A DNA stretch of 14,220 nt, from the NCBI GenBank assembly GCA_000435975.1, contig FR884090.1, positions 1 through 14,220 of the forward strand, written 5' to 3'. The notes under the pieces are model-generated. The model worked only from the letters and a program-made list of their open reading frames with translations. It was not told where the DNA came from and did not search any database. Shown piece after piece: positions 7,313-14,220 of this stretch. Made by a program: the position numbers and the translations under genes. Position 1 is the stretch's first letter; each line of letters starts with the position of its first letter. Source of the DNA: Oscillibacter sp. CAG:241 (GTDB lineage Bacteria; Bacillota; Clostridia; Oscillospirales; Oscillospiraceae).

Positions 7313-7879
7313 ATGAAACGTAAAAACGGGAAAAAGGTCCGGAAAATCGTCCTGTTGGTGATTCTGGCCGTTGTGGCAGGAGTCGTCCTATACGACCTGG
7401 TGTTTTGCTGGCCGGTGCACCCGTCCTTGCAGAAGCCGGCGGAGAGCTATGAGCAGCTGAGCCAGACGGCGAAAAAGCTGGGGGTCCTGGCTCCGCCGGA
7501 GGATATCCTGCCCTGGAAGCAGGAGGAGTACAGCATCTATCTGTCCAGCATCAGGCGCTTCGCCCGGCCCACCGGCTGGGATATGGCCGGGAAAGTTATC
7601 TATGACGGGACCACATACCCGGTGTACATCCTGGCGCTGCGAAATACGGAGAAACGCCAGGAATATCCGCCGCTGAGAGAGAATTACAAGCATGTGCCCA
7701 TTTACCGGGAATGCAGTGAGGATGGGCTGCGGCTGTTTTTTGTGATCGACGGCCACAGCTATACCTACAGCATGGGGATGATGGCCCCGCCGGAGGAGAC
7801 GATTCCCCAGGATGCCATGGACTATTTCGACGGTCTCCTGCTGGAGGCGTGTCACACGGTGGTGGATCTGTATCAGTAA
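7313..7879 (+). CDS. membrane-anchored protein of unknown function, paralog 3 of 3
   Basis: The protein has 188 residues. Basic start MKRKNGKKVRK, transmembrane helix at about 12-30, then an exported domain with SYEQLS, ILPW, LRENYK-x-x-PIYRE, a VIDGHSY segment and the conserved CHTVVDLYQ end. The start at 7313 was chosen by alignment with the other two and by a G-rich ribosome binding site (about 7297-7304). It lies 16 nt after the stop of paralog 2. The central domain differs from paralogs 1 and 2 at most positions, but the last 73 nt equal those of paralog 2. A strong terminator follows the stop by 13 nt, marking the end of the operon. Function unknown; the stable architecture suggests a surface-exposed sensor, adhesin-like or binding domain, but nothing in the sequence decides this. 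Confidence 0.8.
   Translation: MKRKNGKKVRKIVLLVILAVVAGVVLYDLVFCWPVHPSLQKPAESYEQLSQTAKKLGVLAPPEDILPWKQEEYSIYLSSIRRFARPTGWDMAGKVIYDGTTYPVYILALRNTEKRQEYPPLRENYKHVPIYRECSEDGLRLFFVIDGHSYTYSMGMMAPPEETIPQDAMDYFDGLLLEACHTVVDLYQ
7805..7877 (+). repeat. 73-bp exact repeat, copy in paralog 3
   Basis: Partner of 7222-7294. The copies are 583 bp apart, so homologous exchange between them would delete or duplicate one paralog unit. Confidence 0.95.
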
Positions 7880-7892
7880 CAGCCAATAAGAG

Positions 7893-7922
7893 AAAATGCG
7901 CCCCGGCCGGGGCGCATTTTTT
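7893..7922 (+). terminator. intrinsic terminator of the paralog operon
   Basis: A 12-bp perfect stem (7893-7904 and 7909-7920) with a GGCC loop is followed by T residues to 7922. The A-run on the other side would also let it work on the minus strand, although no minus-strand gene ends here. Confidence 0.9.
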
Positions 7923-7950
7923 CACAAGTGTTGCATATAGCACAGATTTT

Positions 7951-7976
7951 TTGCCATAAAAAGGATATAATATAAT
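7951..7976 (+). promoter_or_regulatory. candidate promoter of the flavodiiron gene
   Basis: Two overlapping TATAAT boxes occur at 7966-7971 and 7971-7976 in an AT-rich stretch. The best -35 match, TTGCCA at 7951-7956, gives a short 14-nt spacer to the second box. The -10 is convincing and the -35 is not, which may mean an activator-dependent promoter. Transcription would start near 7983. Confidence 0.45.
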
Positions 7977-8005
7977 CGAGATTTTAGGGGAAAGAAGGTA
8001 TCCTT

Positions 8006-9205
8006 ATGTTCTGCACAAGAAAGGTCAATGACGATTATACCTGGGTGGGGGCCGACGGACGCCGCCTGGCTATGTTCGAGGGGGTCTATGACGTGCCCCG
8101 GGGCGTATCCTTCAACAGCTATCTGCTGACCGACGGGAAAACGGTGCTGTTTGACACCGCCGATGCCTCCGTGTGCCGGGTATTTCTGGAAAACGTGGCC
8201 CACGGGCTCAATGGCCGGGCCCTGGATTACCTGGTGGTGCAGCACATGGAGCCGGACCACGCCGCCGATATCCGGGACCTGCTGGTGCGGCACCCGGAGA
8301 CCACCGTGGTGTGCTCCGCCGCCGCCAAGAATATGCTGGCCCAGTTCTTCGGCCCCGGGTACGAGGGGCGCATCAGCGTGGTGAAGGAGGGGGACACCCT
8401 CTGCACCGGGCGGCACACCCTGCACTTTGTGGCCGCGCCTATGGTCCACTGGCCGGAGGTGCTGATGACCTATGACGAGACGGACAAGCTGCTGCTGACG
8501 GCGGACGCCTTCGGCACCTTCGGCGCCCTGAACGGCGCGCTGTTCGCCGACGAGGTGGACTTCCACCGGGACTATCTGGACGAGGCCCGGCGGTATTACA
8601 CCAATATTGTGGGCAAGTATGGCGCACAGGTCCAGGCGGTGCTGAAAAAGGCCGGGGGACTGGACATTCAGATGCTGCTGCCCCTGCACGGCTTCGTGTG
8701 GCGGCAGGACCTGGGGTACATCCTGGGCAAATACGACCTGTGGAGCCGGTATGAGCCGGAGGAGCGGGGCGTGGTCATCGCCTATGCGTCGGTGTACGGC
8801 GGGACGGAGAATGCCGCCAACATCCTGGCCTGCCGTCTGCGGGAGCAGGGGGTGCAGGTGGCCATGTACGACACCTCCGTTACCCCGGCGTCCTACATTC
8901 TGGCGACGGCGTTCCGGTTCAGCCATGTGGTGCTGGCCGCCCCCACCTATAACGCCGGTGTGTTCGTCACCATGGAGAACCTGCTGCACGATCTGACTGC
9001 CCATACGCTGAAGAACCGCCGGGTGGCGTATATCGAGAACGGGTCCTGGGCTCCCACCAGTGCCCGGGGCATGCAGAAGCTCCTGGAGCCTCTGAAATGG
9101 GAGCAGGCCGCAGATACCGTGACCCTGCGTTCCGCCCTGCGCCAGGGCCAGCAGGAGGAGCTGGAGCGCATGGCCATGCAGCTGGCGGACAGTGTAAACG
9201 CATAG
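8006..9205 (+). CDS. fprA: flavodiiron protein (class A FDP: O2 and/or NO reductase)
   Basis: This 399-residue cytoplasmic enzyme would reduce O2 to water or NO to N2O with electrons usually delivered by rubredoxin or F420H2-type donors, protecting anaerobes. The N-terminal metallo-beta-lactamase-like domain (about 1-250) has the full set of di-iron ligands: H80, E82, D84 in HMEPDH, H147 in VHWPE, D166 in DAFG and H227 in LHGF. H85 is also present. The C-terminal flavodoxin domain (about 255-395) has the FMN phosphate loop SVYGGTEN and the APTYNAG loop. Length and domain order match class A FDPs, with no rubredoxin or reductase fusion. The ATG at 8006 is preceded by AGAAGG at 7993-7998. It has no operon partner: a terminator lies before it and a convergent gene after it. 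The choice between O2 and NO as substrate cannot be made from sequence. Confidence 0.95.
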   Translation: MFCTRKVNDDYTWVGADGRRLAMFEGVYDVPRGVSFNSYLLTDGKTVLFDTADASVCRVFLENVAHGLNGRALDYLVVQHMEPDHAADIRDLLVRHPETTVVCSAAAKNMLAQFFGPGYEGRISVVKEGDTLCTGRHTLHFVAAPMVHWPEVLMTYDETDKLLLTADAFGTFGALNGALFADEVDFHRDYLDEARRYYTNIVGKYGAQVQAVLKKAGGLDIQMLLPLHGFVWRQDLGYILGKYDLWSRYEPEERGVVIAYASVYGGTENAANILACRLREQGVQVAMYDTSVTPASYILATAFRFSHVVLAAPTYNAGVFVTMENLLHDLTAHTLKNRRVAYIENGSWAPTSARGMQKLLEPLKWEQAADTVTLRSALRQGQQEELERMAMQLADSVNA

Positions 9206-9233
9206 TATATCGCAGAAAGATATCGTATTATGT

Positions 9234-9263
9234 AAAAATCGCGGGCCTTAGCCCGCGATTTTT
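9234..9263. terminator. bidirectional terminator between fprA and the MATE gene
   Basis: A 13-bp perfect stem (9234-9246 and 9251-9263) with a 4-nt loop has an A-run on one side and a T-run on the other. It sits between two convergent genes, 29 nt past the fprA stop and 3 nt past the MATE stop, and serves both. Confidence 0.92.
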
Positions 9264-9266
9264 TCG

Positions 9267-10634
9267 TCATGAGATCCTTTCCAGGCGCTCCTGGCGGTCC
9301 ATATCCCGCAGGACGCCCAGCACCAGCGGCACCGTCAGGGCGAAGGCGCACACGTCGGACAACGACTGGGCCAGCTGTACCCCCAGCTCTCCCAGCACAT
9401 GGGGCAGGATCAGCACCGCCGGAACGAAGAACAGTCCCTGCCGGGCCACCGCCAGCAGCGACGCCTGCCACACCTTGTTGATGGTCTGGGTCAGCATGCT
9501 GGAGATGGCGATGACCCCGCACAGAGGGAACACCGCGCACTGACAGCGCAGAGCCCGGGCCCCGAAGGCGATAACCTCCGGGTCGTTGCGGAACACCGCC
9601 ACGATTTGGGGCGCGAAGATCATCCCCAGCACCGACGCCGCCGCCAGAAACACCGTGGCCCACTTGACGCAGAAGCGGAAGGCGTCCTTCACCCGGCCAT
9701 ACAGCCCCGCGCCGTAGTTGAAGCCACACACCGGCTGAAATCCCTGGCCGAAGCCGATCAGCGCCGACTGGGCCAGCTGCATGGCACGGGTCACCACGCT
9801 CATGGCGGCAATGGCCGCGTCTCCGTACAGGCCCGCGCTGCGGTTGAGGCAGATGGTGGCGATGCTGGCCAGCCCCTGGCGGCACAGGGACGGCACGCCG
9901 CCCTTGCAGATCTCCACCAGCAGGTCCCGGCGGATGCACACGTTCCGCAGGCGGATGCGCAGGTTGCCGCCCCGGGAGCAGCCCAGAAGCAGCATGCAGA
10001 ACGACGCCAGCTGGCTGAGAATGGTGGCCAGGGCCGCCCCGGCCACGCCCATATCCAATACGAAGATCAGCAGCGGATCCAGCCCCACGTTCAGCACCGC
10101 TCCGGCAGCGATGCCCACCATGCCGTAGGCGGCGCTGCCCTGAAAGCGCAGCTGGTTATTCAGCACGAAGGATGCCGTCATATACGGGGCCCCCAGCAGG
10201 ATGATCCGCAGATAGCTGCGGGCATAGGGCAGGATGGTATCCGTGGAGCCCAGCAGCCGGGCCAGAGGCGTGAGAAAGATCTGGCCCAGCGCCAGAATGA
10301 CGCACCCCGCCAGAAACGCCAGGGTCACGCCGGTGGCGGCCATTTTCCCGGCGTCGCCGGATTCATGGCGGCCCAGCTGGCGGGAGATGTAGTTGCCGGA
10401 CCCGTGGCCGAAGAAAAAGCCCACCGCCTGGATCACCGCCATCAGGGAGAACACCACACCCACCGCACCGGTGGCGCTGTTGCTGTGGAGCTGGCCCACG
10501 AAATAGGTATCCACCATGTTATAGCAGGCCGTCACCATCATGCTGATGATGGTGGGCGCCGCCATTTTGCACACCAGATGGCCCACCGGCTGGCCGGTGA
10601 GCTCCTGAAATTTTGCTTCCTGCTTGTCGTTCAC
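9267..10634 (-). CDS. MATE-family multidrug efflux transporter (MepA-like)
   Basis: This 455-residue inner-membrane protein of about 12 transmembrane helices would export drugs or metabolites using a sodium or proton gradient. The two six-helix MATE repeats are visible. The first begins APTIISMMVTACYNMVDTYF, the typical helix 1 segment. The second contains the segment GQGFQPVCGFNYGA, characteristic of MepA/DinF-like MATE proteins. The start is GTG 10634, with AGAGGA at 10641-10646 just upstream. It follows ileS on the same strand after 83 nt with no clear promoter. The hairpin in that gap lacks a U-tract, so partial read-through from the ileS transcript is possible. The substrate is not predictable. 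Confidence 0.93.
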   Translation of the reverse strand: MNDKQEAKFQELTGQPVGHLVCKMAAPTIISMMVTACYNMVDTYFVGQLHSNSATGAVGVVFSLMAVIQAVGFFFGHGSGNYISRQLGRHESGDAGKMAATGVTLAFLAGCVILALGQIFLTPLARLLGSTDTILPYARSYLRIILLGAPYMTASFVLNNQLRFQGSAAYGMVGIAAGAVLNVGLDPLLIFVLDMGVAGAALATILSQLASFCMLLLGCSRGGNLRIRLRNVCIRRDLLVEICKGGVPSLCRQGLASIATICLNRSAGLYGDAAIAAMSVVTRAMQLAQSALIGFGQGFQPVCGFNYGAGLYGRVKDAFRFCVKWATVFLAAASVLGMIFAPQIVAVFRNDPEVIAFGARALRCQCAVFPLCGVIAISSMLTQTINKVWQASLLAVARQGLFFVPAVLILPHVLGELGVQLAQSLSDVCAFALTVPLVLGVLRDMDRQERLERIS

Positions 10635-10667
10635 GTGATTCCTCTCCGGTCATGATAATGGGCAGGG

Positions 10668-10697
10668 CAAGCCCCGGCGCAGCGGCGCCGGGGCTTG
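10668..10697 (-). other. strong GC hairpin between ileS and the MATE gene, no U-tract
   Basis: A 13-bp perfect inverted repeat (10668-10680 and 10685-10697) has a 4-nt loop. On the minus strand it is followed by GC-rich sequence rather than a run of T, so it is not a standard intrinsic terminator. It could stabilise the ileS 3' end, attenuate transcription into the MATE gene, or need Rho. Confidence 0.7.
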
Positions 10698-10717
10698 GGG
10701 ATTGCTTGAAATTCCGA

Positions 10718-13492
10718 TCACTCCACCACGGGCAGCGCCTTGACCACGGCGGCGCAGCGGGGGCACAGGGTATCGTGACCCTCCACGGTGCCCACGCTGG
10801 AGAGCACCTTCCAGCAGCGGGCGCACTTGACGCCCCGGGCGGGAGCCACGGTGACGGTCAGCTCGTCGCCCACGGTGACCCGTACCTGGGACACGATCAG
10901 CAGATCCGCCAGGGTATCTGCGTCCATATCCGCCAGGAAGGCGTCCTCGGCGGGAACGGTGACATCCACCTCCGCCTCCAGGCTCTTGCCGATGGTCTTG
11001 TCGGCCCGGGCCTGCTCCAGCGCACCGTTGACGGCGGTGCGGACGGCGGCGATCCTTGCCCAGCGGTCCATGGCGTCCTCCGGCAGAGCATAGCCCTCAT
11101 AGGGCTGCACCATGCAGTTGAACAGGACGCTGCGGCTGTCGTCGGCACTGCGGTGGGGCATAGCCAGCCAGATCTCCTCGCAGGTGAAGGCCAGGATGGG
11201 GGCGAACATCCGGGTCATGGCGTCCAGGATCAGGAACAGGGCGGTCTGGGCGCTGCGGCGGCTGGCGCTGTGCTCACCGTCGCAGTACAGGCGGTCCTTG
11301 ATGATGTCGAAATAGAAGGAGCTCAGGTCCACCACGCAGAAATCGTTGATGGCGTGGGACACGGCGTGGAACTCGTAGGCATCGTAGCTGTCGAACACCC
11401 GGCGGATCAGGCTGTTGAGCCGGGTAACGGCCCAGCGGTCCAGCTCCTGCATCCGGGCGGGGGCCACCAGCTCCGTCTCCGGATCGAAGCCCGTCAGGTT
11501 ATCCAGGCAGAACTTGGCCGTGTTGCGGAACTTCAGATAGTTCTGGGACAGCTGCTTGAAGATGTCGTCGGAGCAGCGGACGTCCACGTGATAGTCGGAG
11601 GAGCCGGCCCACAGGCGCAGCAGGTCCGCGCCGTACTTGTTGAAGATCTCGGCGGGGTCCATGCCGTTGCCCAGGGACTTGTGCATGGCGCGGCCCTGAC
11701 CGTCCACGGTCCAGCCGTGGGTCAGGCACTCCTTGAAGGGGGCCCCCCGCTCCAGCGCGCCCACGGCCACCAGCAGGGAGCTCTGGAACCAGCCGCGATA
11801 CTGGTCCAGACCCTCGATATACATGGTGGCGGGCCAGAAGCCCTGGGTGCGCTCCATAGAGGCATAGTGGGTGGAGCCGGAATCGAACCAGCCGTCCAGG
11901 GTGTCGCTCTCCTTCTCGAAGCCTGCGGCCTTGCCGCAGTGGGGGCAGGTGAAGCCCTCCGGCAGCATGTCCTCCGCCTCCATCTCGAACCAGGCGTTGG
12001 AGCCCTTCTTTTCAAAGAGGCCCGCGATGGCGTCGATGGTCTCGTCGGTGCAGATGGGCTTGCCGCAGTCCTTGCAGTAGAACACCGGGATAGGCAGGCC
12101 CCAACGGCGCTGGCGGCTGATGCACCAGTCGGTGCGCTCCAGGACCATGGAGCGCAGGCGGTCCTTGCCCCAGGAGGGCACCCAGCGCACGTCCTCGCAG
12201 GCGGCGATGGCGTCGTCCTTGAAGGACTCCACGGAGCAGAACCACTGGGGGGTGGCCCGGAAGATGATGGGCTTCTTGCAGCGCCAGCAGTGGGGATAGC
12301 TGTGGACAATCTCCTGGCTGGCAAACAGGGAACCGGCCTCCTTCATATCCTGAAGGATCACGGGGTTGGATTCCTCGGTCTTCATGCCGGCGTACTTGCC
12401 GGCATAGTCGGTGTGGCGGCCCTGGTCGTCCACGGGGACCACCATGTCCATGCCGTAGCGCAGGCAGGTCTGATAGTCGTCGGCGCCGAAGCCGGGGGCG
12501 GTGTGGACGCAGCCGGTACCGGAGTCCATGGTGACATAGTCCGCCAGCACCAGGCGGCTGGTCTTGGGCAGGAAGGGATGGCTGGCCAGCATGTTCTCGA
12601 AGAAGGCACCGGGGTGGGTCTCCACGATCTCATAGCGGTCGAAGCCGCCGATGCCCATGACCTTCTCCGTCAGGGCCTCCGCCATGATATACAGCTCGTC
12701 GCGGCCCTCCGGCTTGACGACGGCGTAGCTCTCCGCCGGGTTCAGAGCGATGGCCAGGTTGCCGGGCAGGGTCCAGATGGTGGTGGTCCAGATGACGAAG
12801 CTGAGCTTGCTCTTGTCCAGGTGGGGGAGCTTGCCCAGGTCGTCGTGCATGGGGAACTTCACATACACCGTGGTGCAGGGGTCGTCCTGATACTCGATCT
12901 CCGCCTCGGCCAGGGCGGTCTCGTCGTGGGGGCACCAGTACACGGGCTTGAGGCCCTTGTAGATGTGGCCGTTTTTGTACATCTTGCCGAACACCCGGAC
13001 CTCCCGGGCCTCAAAGCCCGGGTCCATGGTCTTGTAGGGGTGGTCCCAGTCGGCCACCACGCCCATGCGCTTGAAGCCCTCCCGCTGCACGTCGATATAG
13101 TGGTCGGCGAACTCATGGCAGGCGGTGCGGAAATCCGCCACGCTCATGGCCTTGTGGTTGAGCTTGTTCTGCTTGATGATGGCGGACTCAATGGGCATGC
13201 CGTGGTTGTCCCAGCCGGGGATATAGGGGGTGTAGTACCCGCGCATGGCATAGCTGCGGTTGATGAAGTCCTTCAGGGCCTTGTTCAGGGCGTGGCCCAT
13301 GTGCAGGGCGCCGTTGGAGAAGGGAGGGCCGTCGTGGAGGGAGAACAGGGGCTTGCCCTCGTTCTTCTTCAGCAGCTCGTTGTAAAGGTCCAGCTGCTCC
13401 CAATAGCGCAGCATCTCCGGCTCCCGCTTGGGCAGGCCCGCCCGCATGGGAAAGCCGGATTTCGGCATATTCAGCGTCTTTTTGTACTCCAT
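10718..13492 (-). CDS. ileS: isoleucyl-tRNA synthetase
   Basis: This 924-residue class I aminoacyl-tRNA synthetase charges tRNA-Ile in the cytoplasm. The HIGH motif is HMGH at 64-67. The KMSKS loop reads AMHKS at 602-606, keeping the second lysine. The editing domain has WTTTIWTLPGN and GTGCVHTAPG. WCISRQRRWGLPIP marks the catalytic domain after the insert. A CxxC pair follows at KDCGKPIC and CPHC. The C-terminus has the bacterial zinc-binding segment with CARC and CPRC, ending 11 residues later. Length and motif order match bacterial (type 1) IleRS rather than the longer, mupirocin-resistant eukaryote-like type. The ATG at 13492 has GGAGG 6 nt upstream. Expression is controlled by the T-box leader upstream. 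Confidence 0.98.
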   Translation of the reverse strand: MEYKKTLNMPKSGFPMRAGLPKREPEMLRYWEQLDLYNELLKKNEGKPLFSLHDGPPFSNGALHMGHALNKALKDFINRSYAMRGYYTPYIPGWDNHGMPIESAIIKQNKLNHKAMSVADFRTACHEFADHYIDVQREGFKRMGVVADWDHPYKTMDPGFEAREVRVFGKMYKNGHIYKGLKPVYWCPHDETALAEAEIEYQDDPCTTVYVKFPMHDDLGKLPHLDKSKLSFVIWTTTIWTLPGNLAIALNPAESYAVVKPEGRDELYIMAEALTEKVMGIGGFDRYEIVETHPGAFFENMLASHPFLPKTSRLVLADYVTMDSGTGCVHTAPGFGADDYQTCLRYGMDMVVPVDDQGRHTDYAGKYAGMKTEESNPVILQDMKEAGSLFASQEIVHSYPHCWRCKKPIIFRATPQWFCSVESFKDDAIAACEDVRWVPSWGKDRLRSMVLERTDWCISRQRRWGLPIPVFYCKDCGKPICTDETIDAIAGLFEKKGSNAWFEMEAEDMLPEGFTCPHCGKAAGFEKESDTLDGWFDSGSTHYASMERTQGFWPATMYIEGLDQYRGWFQSSLLVAVGALERGAPFKECLTHGWTVDGQGRAMHKSLGNGMDPAEIFNKYGADLLRLWAGSSDYHVDVRCSDDIFKQLSQNYLKFRNTAKFCLDNLTGFDPETELVAPARMQELDRWAVTRLNSLIRRVFDSYDAYEFHAVSHAINDFCVVDLSSFYFDIIKDRLYCDGEHSASRRSAQTALFLILDAMTRMFAPILAFTCEEIWLAMPHRSADDSRSVLFNCMVQPYEGYALPEDAMDRWARIAAVRTAVNGALEQARADKTIGKSLEAEVDVTVPAEDAFLADMDADTLADLLIVSQVRVTVGDELTVTVAPARGVKCARCWKVLSSVGTVEGHDTLCPRCAAVVKALPVVE

Positions 13493-13530
13493 GTGTTACC
13501 TCCGTATACGAAAATTGTATTTGAAAACCA

Positions 13531-13570
13531 ATAAAAAGGCGGCCCTTGTCTCTGTAAGAGACAAAGGCCG
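13531..13570 (-). terminator. regulated terminator of the ileS T-box
   Basis: A 14-bp stem (13570-13557 with 13553-13540, one G-U pair) has a 3-nt loop. It is followed by CC and a T-run ending near 13533. It is mutually exclusive with the antiterminator that contains the T-box sequence. Confidence 0.9.
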
Positions 13571-13815
13571 TGAAAAACCTCTGCGGTACCACTCTTATTG
13601 CCGCGAAAACGCGGCCGCTCCGCCCCACCATCCGTGGGCGAGGGATGATAACGGCCCTCCGCCGTCCGCACCTAATCCGGGTATGCCGTTTCAGCCGGAT
13701 GCTCCGGGGTGATATTCGCCGCTTCGCCCGTGACCGCCTTGCACCGAAACGGCGGCTCTCTTGGCATCGGGAAGGAGCGCTACTGGTCCCCATCACTGCA
13801 TTTGCACTGGATCAC
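13531..13815 (-). promoter_or_regulatory. T-box riboswitch controlling ileS (Ile, AUC specifier)
   Basis: The leader of about 285 nt reads uncharged tRNA-Ile and allows ileS transcription when charging is low. Reading the minus strand, Stem I starts with a GCAGTGATGGGG segment. Its apical part has the interacting T-loop signals AGAGAG and GGTGCAAG (about 13771-13740). The specifier codon ATC lies at 13713-13711 within GAATATCACC, matching Ile, followed by the usual A. The T-box core AGAGTGGTACCGCAG is at 13595-13581. Its TGGT can pair with the ACCA end of tRNA-Ile. A terminator follows at 13570-13531. The antiterminator would capture the 5' side of that hairpin. Confidence 0.95.
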
Positions 13816-13820
13816 CACAT

Positions 13821-13849
13821 AATATAGCCACTTTTCCCGGTTTTGTCAA
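13821..13849 (-). promoter_or_regulatory. strong sigma-A promoter of ileS
   Basis: On the minus strand, a consensus TTGACA (13849-13844), a spacer of exactly 17 nt and TATATT (13826-13821) place the transcription start near 13814, at the beginning of the T-box leader. It begins 18 nt past the tadA stop codon. Confidence 0.9.
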
Positions 13850-13867
13850 CGGGAAAATAGGGAAAAT

Positions 13868-14220
13868 TCACTTTTTCCGCACGGAGCGAAAAAAATCCGA
13901 CAGAACCCGGGCGCATTCGGCCTCCAGCACGCCGCCCACCAGGGCGGGAGGGTGAGGGAAATCCTCCATAAACAGATTCATGACCCCGCCGCAGGCGCCC
14001 ATCTCCCGGTCCCGGGCCCCAAAGTACACCCGGCTGACTCGTGCGTTGAGAATGGCCCCGGCACACATGGGGCAGGGCTCCAGAGTCACATACAGCGTGC
14101 AGCCGTCCAGCCGCCAGGTGCCCAGTGTCCGGTTGGCTTCGGCCATGGCCTCCATTTCCGCGTGGGACCAGGCGGCCTGGCGCTCCTCCCGCCGGTTGCG
14201 GCCCCGGCCCACCACCGCCC
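13868..14220 (-). CDS. tadA: tRNA-specific adenosine deaminase, N-terminus cut by the window edge
   Basis: The enzyme converts adenosine 34 to inosine in the tRNA-Arg (ACG) anticodon, which is essential for reading CGC and CGA codons. The visible 117 residues or so include the zinc and catalytic motif HAEM and the PCPMCAGA motif with both zinc cysteines. GRGRNRRE lies before them and YFGARD with a C-terminal helix after them. Only about 30-40 N-terminal residues should be missing beyond 14220. A GTG at 14215 is in frame but is not the true start, because family members continue upstream with the first beta strands. The stop at 13868-13870 lies 18 nt before the ileS -35 box. No strong U-tracted terminator separates the two genes, so tadA transcripts may run into the T-box leader. 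Confidence 0.95.
   Translation of the reverse strand, partial: AVVGRGRNRREERQAAWSHAEMEAMAEANRTLGTWRLDGCTLYVTLEPCPMCAGAILNARVSRVYFGARDREMGACGGVMNLFMEDFPHPPALVGGVLEAECARVLSDFFRSVRKK

Noticed and set aside
1..14220. CRISPR arrays, insertion sequences, attachment sites or tRNA genes.
   Set aside because: No regularly spaced repeats, transposase-like proteins, integrases or tRNA-like cloverleaf sequences were seen. The only repeats found are the paralog ends and the ABC duplication.

Overview
The window looks like chromosomal DNA from a GC-rich anaerobic Firmicute, probably a gut clostridium of the Oscillospiraceae type. This is inference. It rests on high GC with GC-ending codons, strong AGGAGG-type ribosome binding sites, a T-box leader in front of ileS, a class A flavodiiron protein (an O2/NO-scavenging enzyme typical of anaerobes), and an RND pump with no partner genes for an outer-membrane channel. 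No phage, insertion sequence, CRISPR array, rRNA or tRNA gene was seen.

Layout. Positions 1-65 hold two intrinsic terminators. Positions 72-3944 (minus strand) encode a 1290-residue RND efflux permease. It carries a coiled-coil insert of about 235 residues and two methionine-rich loops. Its upstream gap (3945-4148) has a candidate promoter and a perfect 17-bp dyad. Positions 4149-5965 (minus) hold an ABC exporter half-transporter that is broken by an imperfect 35-bp tandem duplication. Removing either copy restores a normal frame of 593 residues. A divergent promoter region (5966-6174) separates it from three tandem paralogous genes on the plus strand (6175-7879). These encode small membrane-anchored proteins of unknown function. 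Their ends are nearly identical and their middles diverge. A strong terminator follows.

Positions 8006-9205 (plus) encode a flavodiiron protein with all six canonical iron ligands. It is convergent with a MATE-family multidrug transporter (9267-10634, minus), and a bidirectional hairpin lies between them. Upstream of the MATE gene on the same strand is ileS (10718-13492). It is driven by a near-consensus promoter and controlled by an Ile-specific (AUC) T-box leader at about 13531-13815. The window ends inside tadA (13868 to the edge, minus), the tRNA adenosine deaminase.

How the genes fit together. Three different exporter families (RND, ABC, MATE) lie within 10.6 kb, but each appears to be its own transcription unit except that MATE may be read through from ileS. 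The ileS/T-box/tadA end is ordinary translation housekeeping. The parts most worth a second look are the disrupted ABC gene, the paralog trio with homogenised ends, and the unusual extracytoplasmic architecture of the RND pump.
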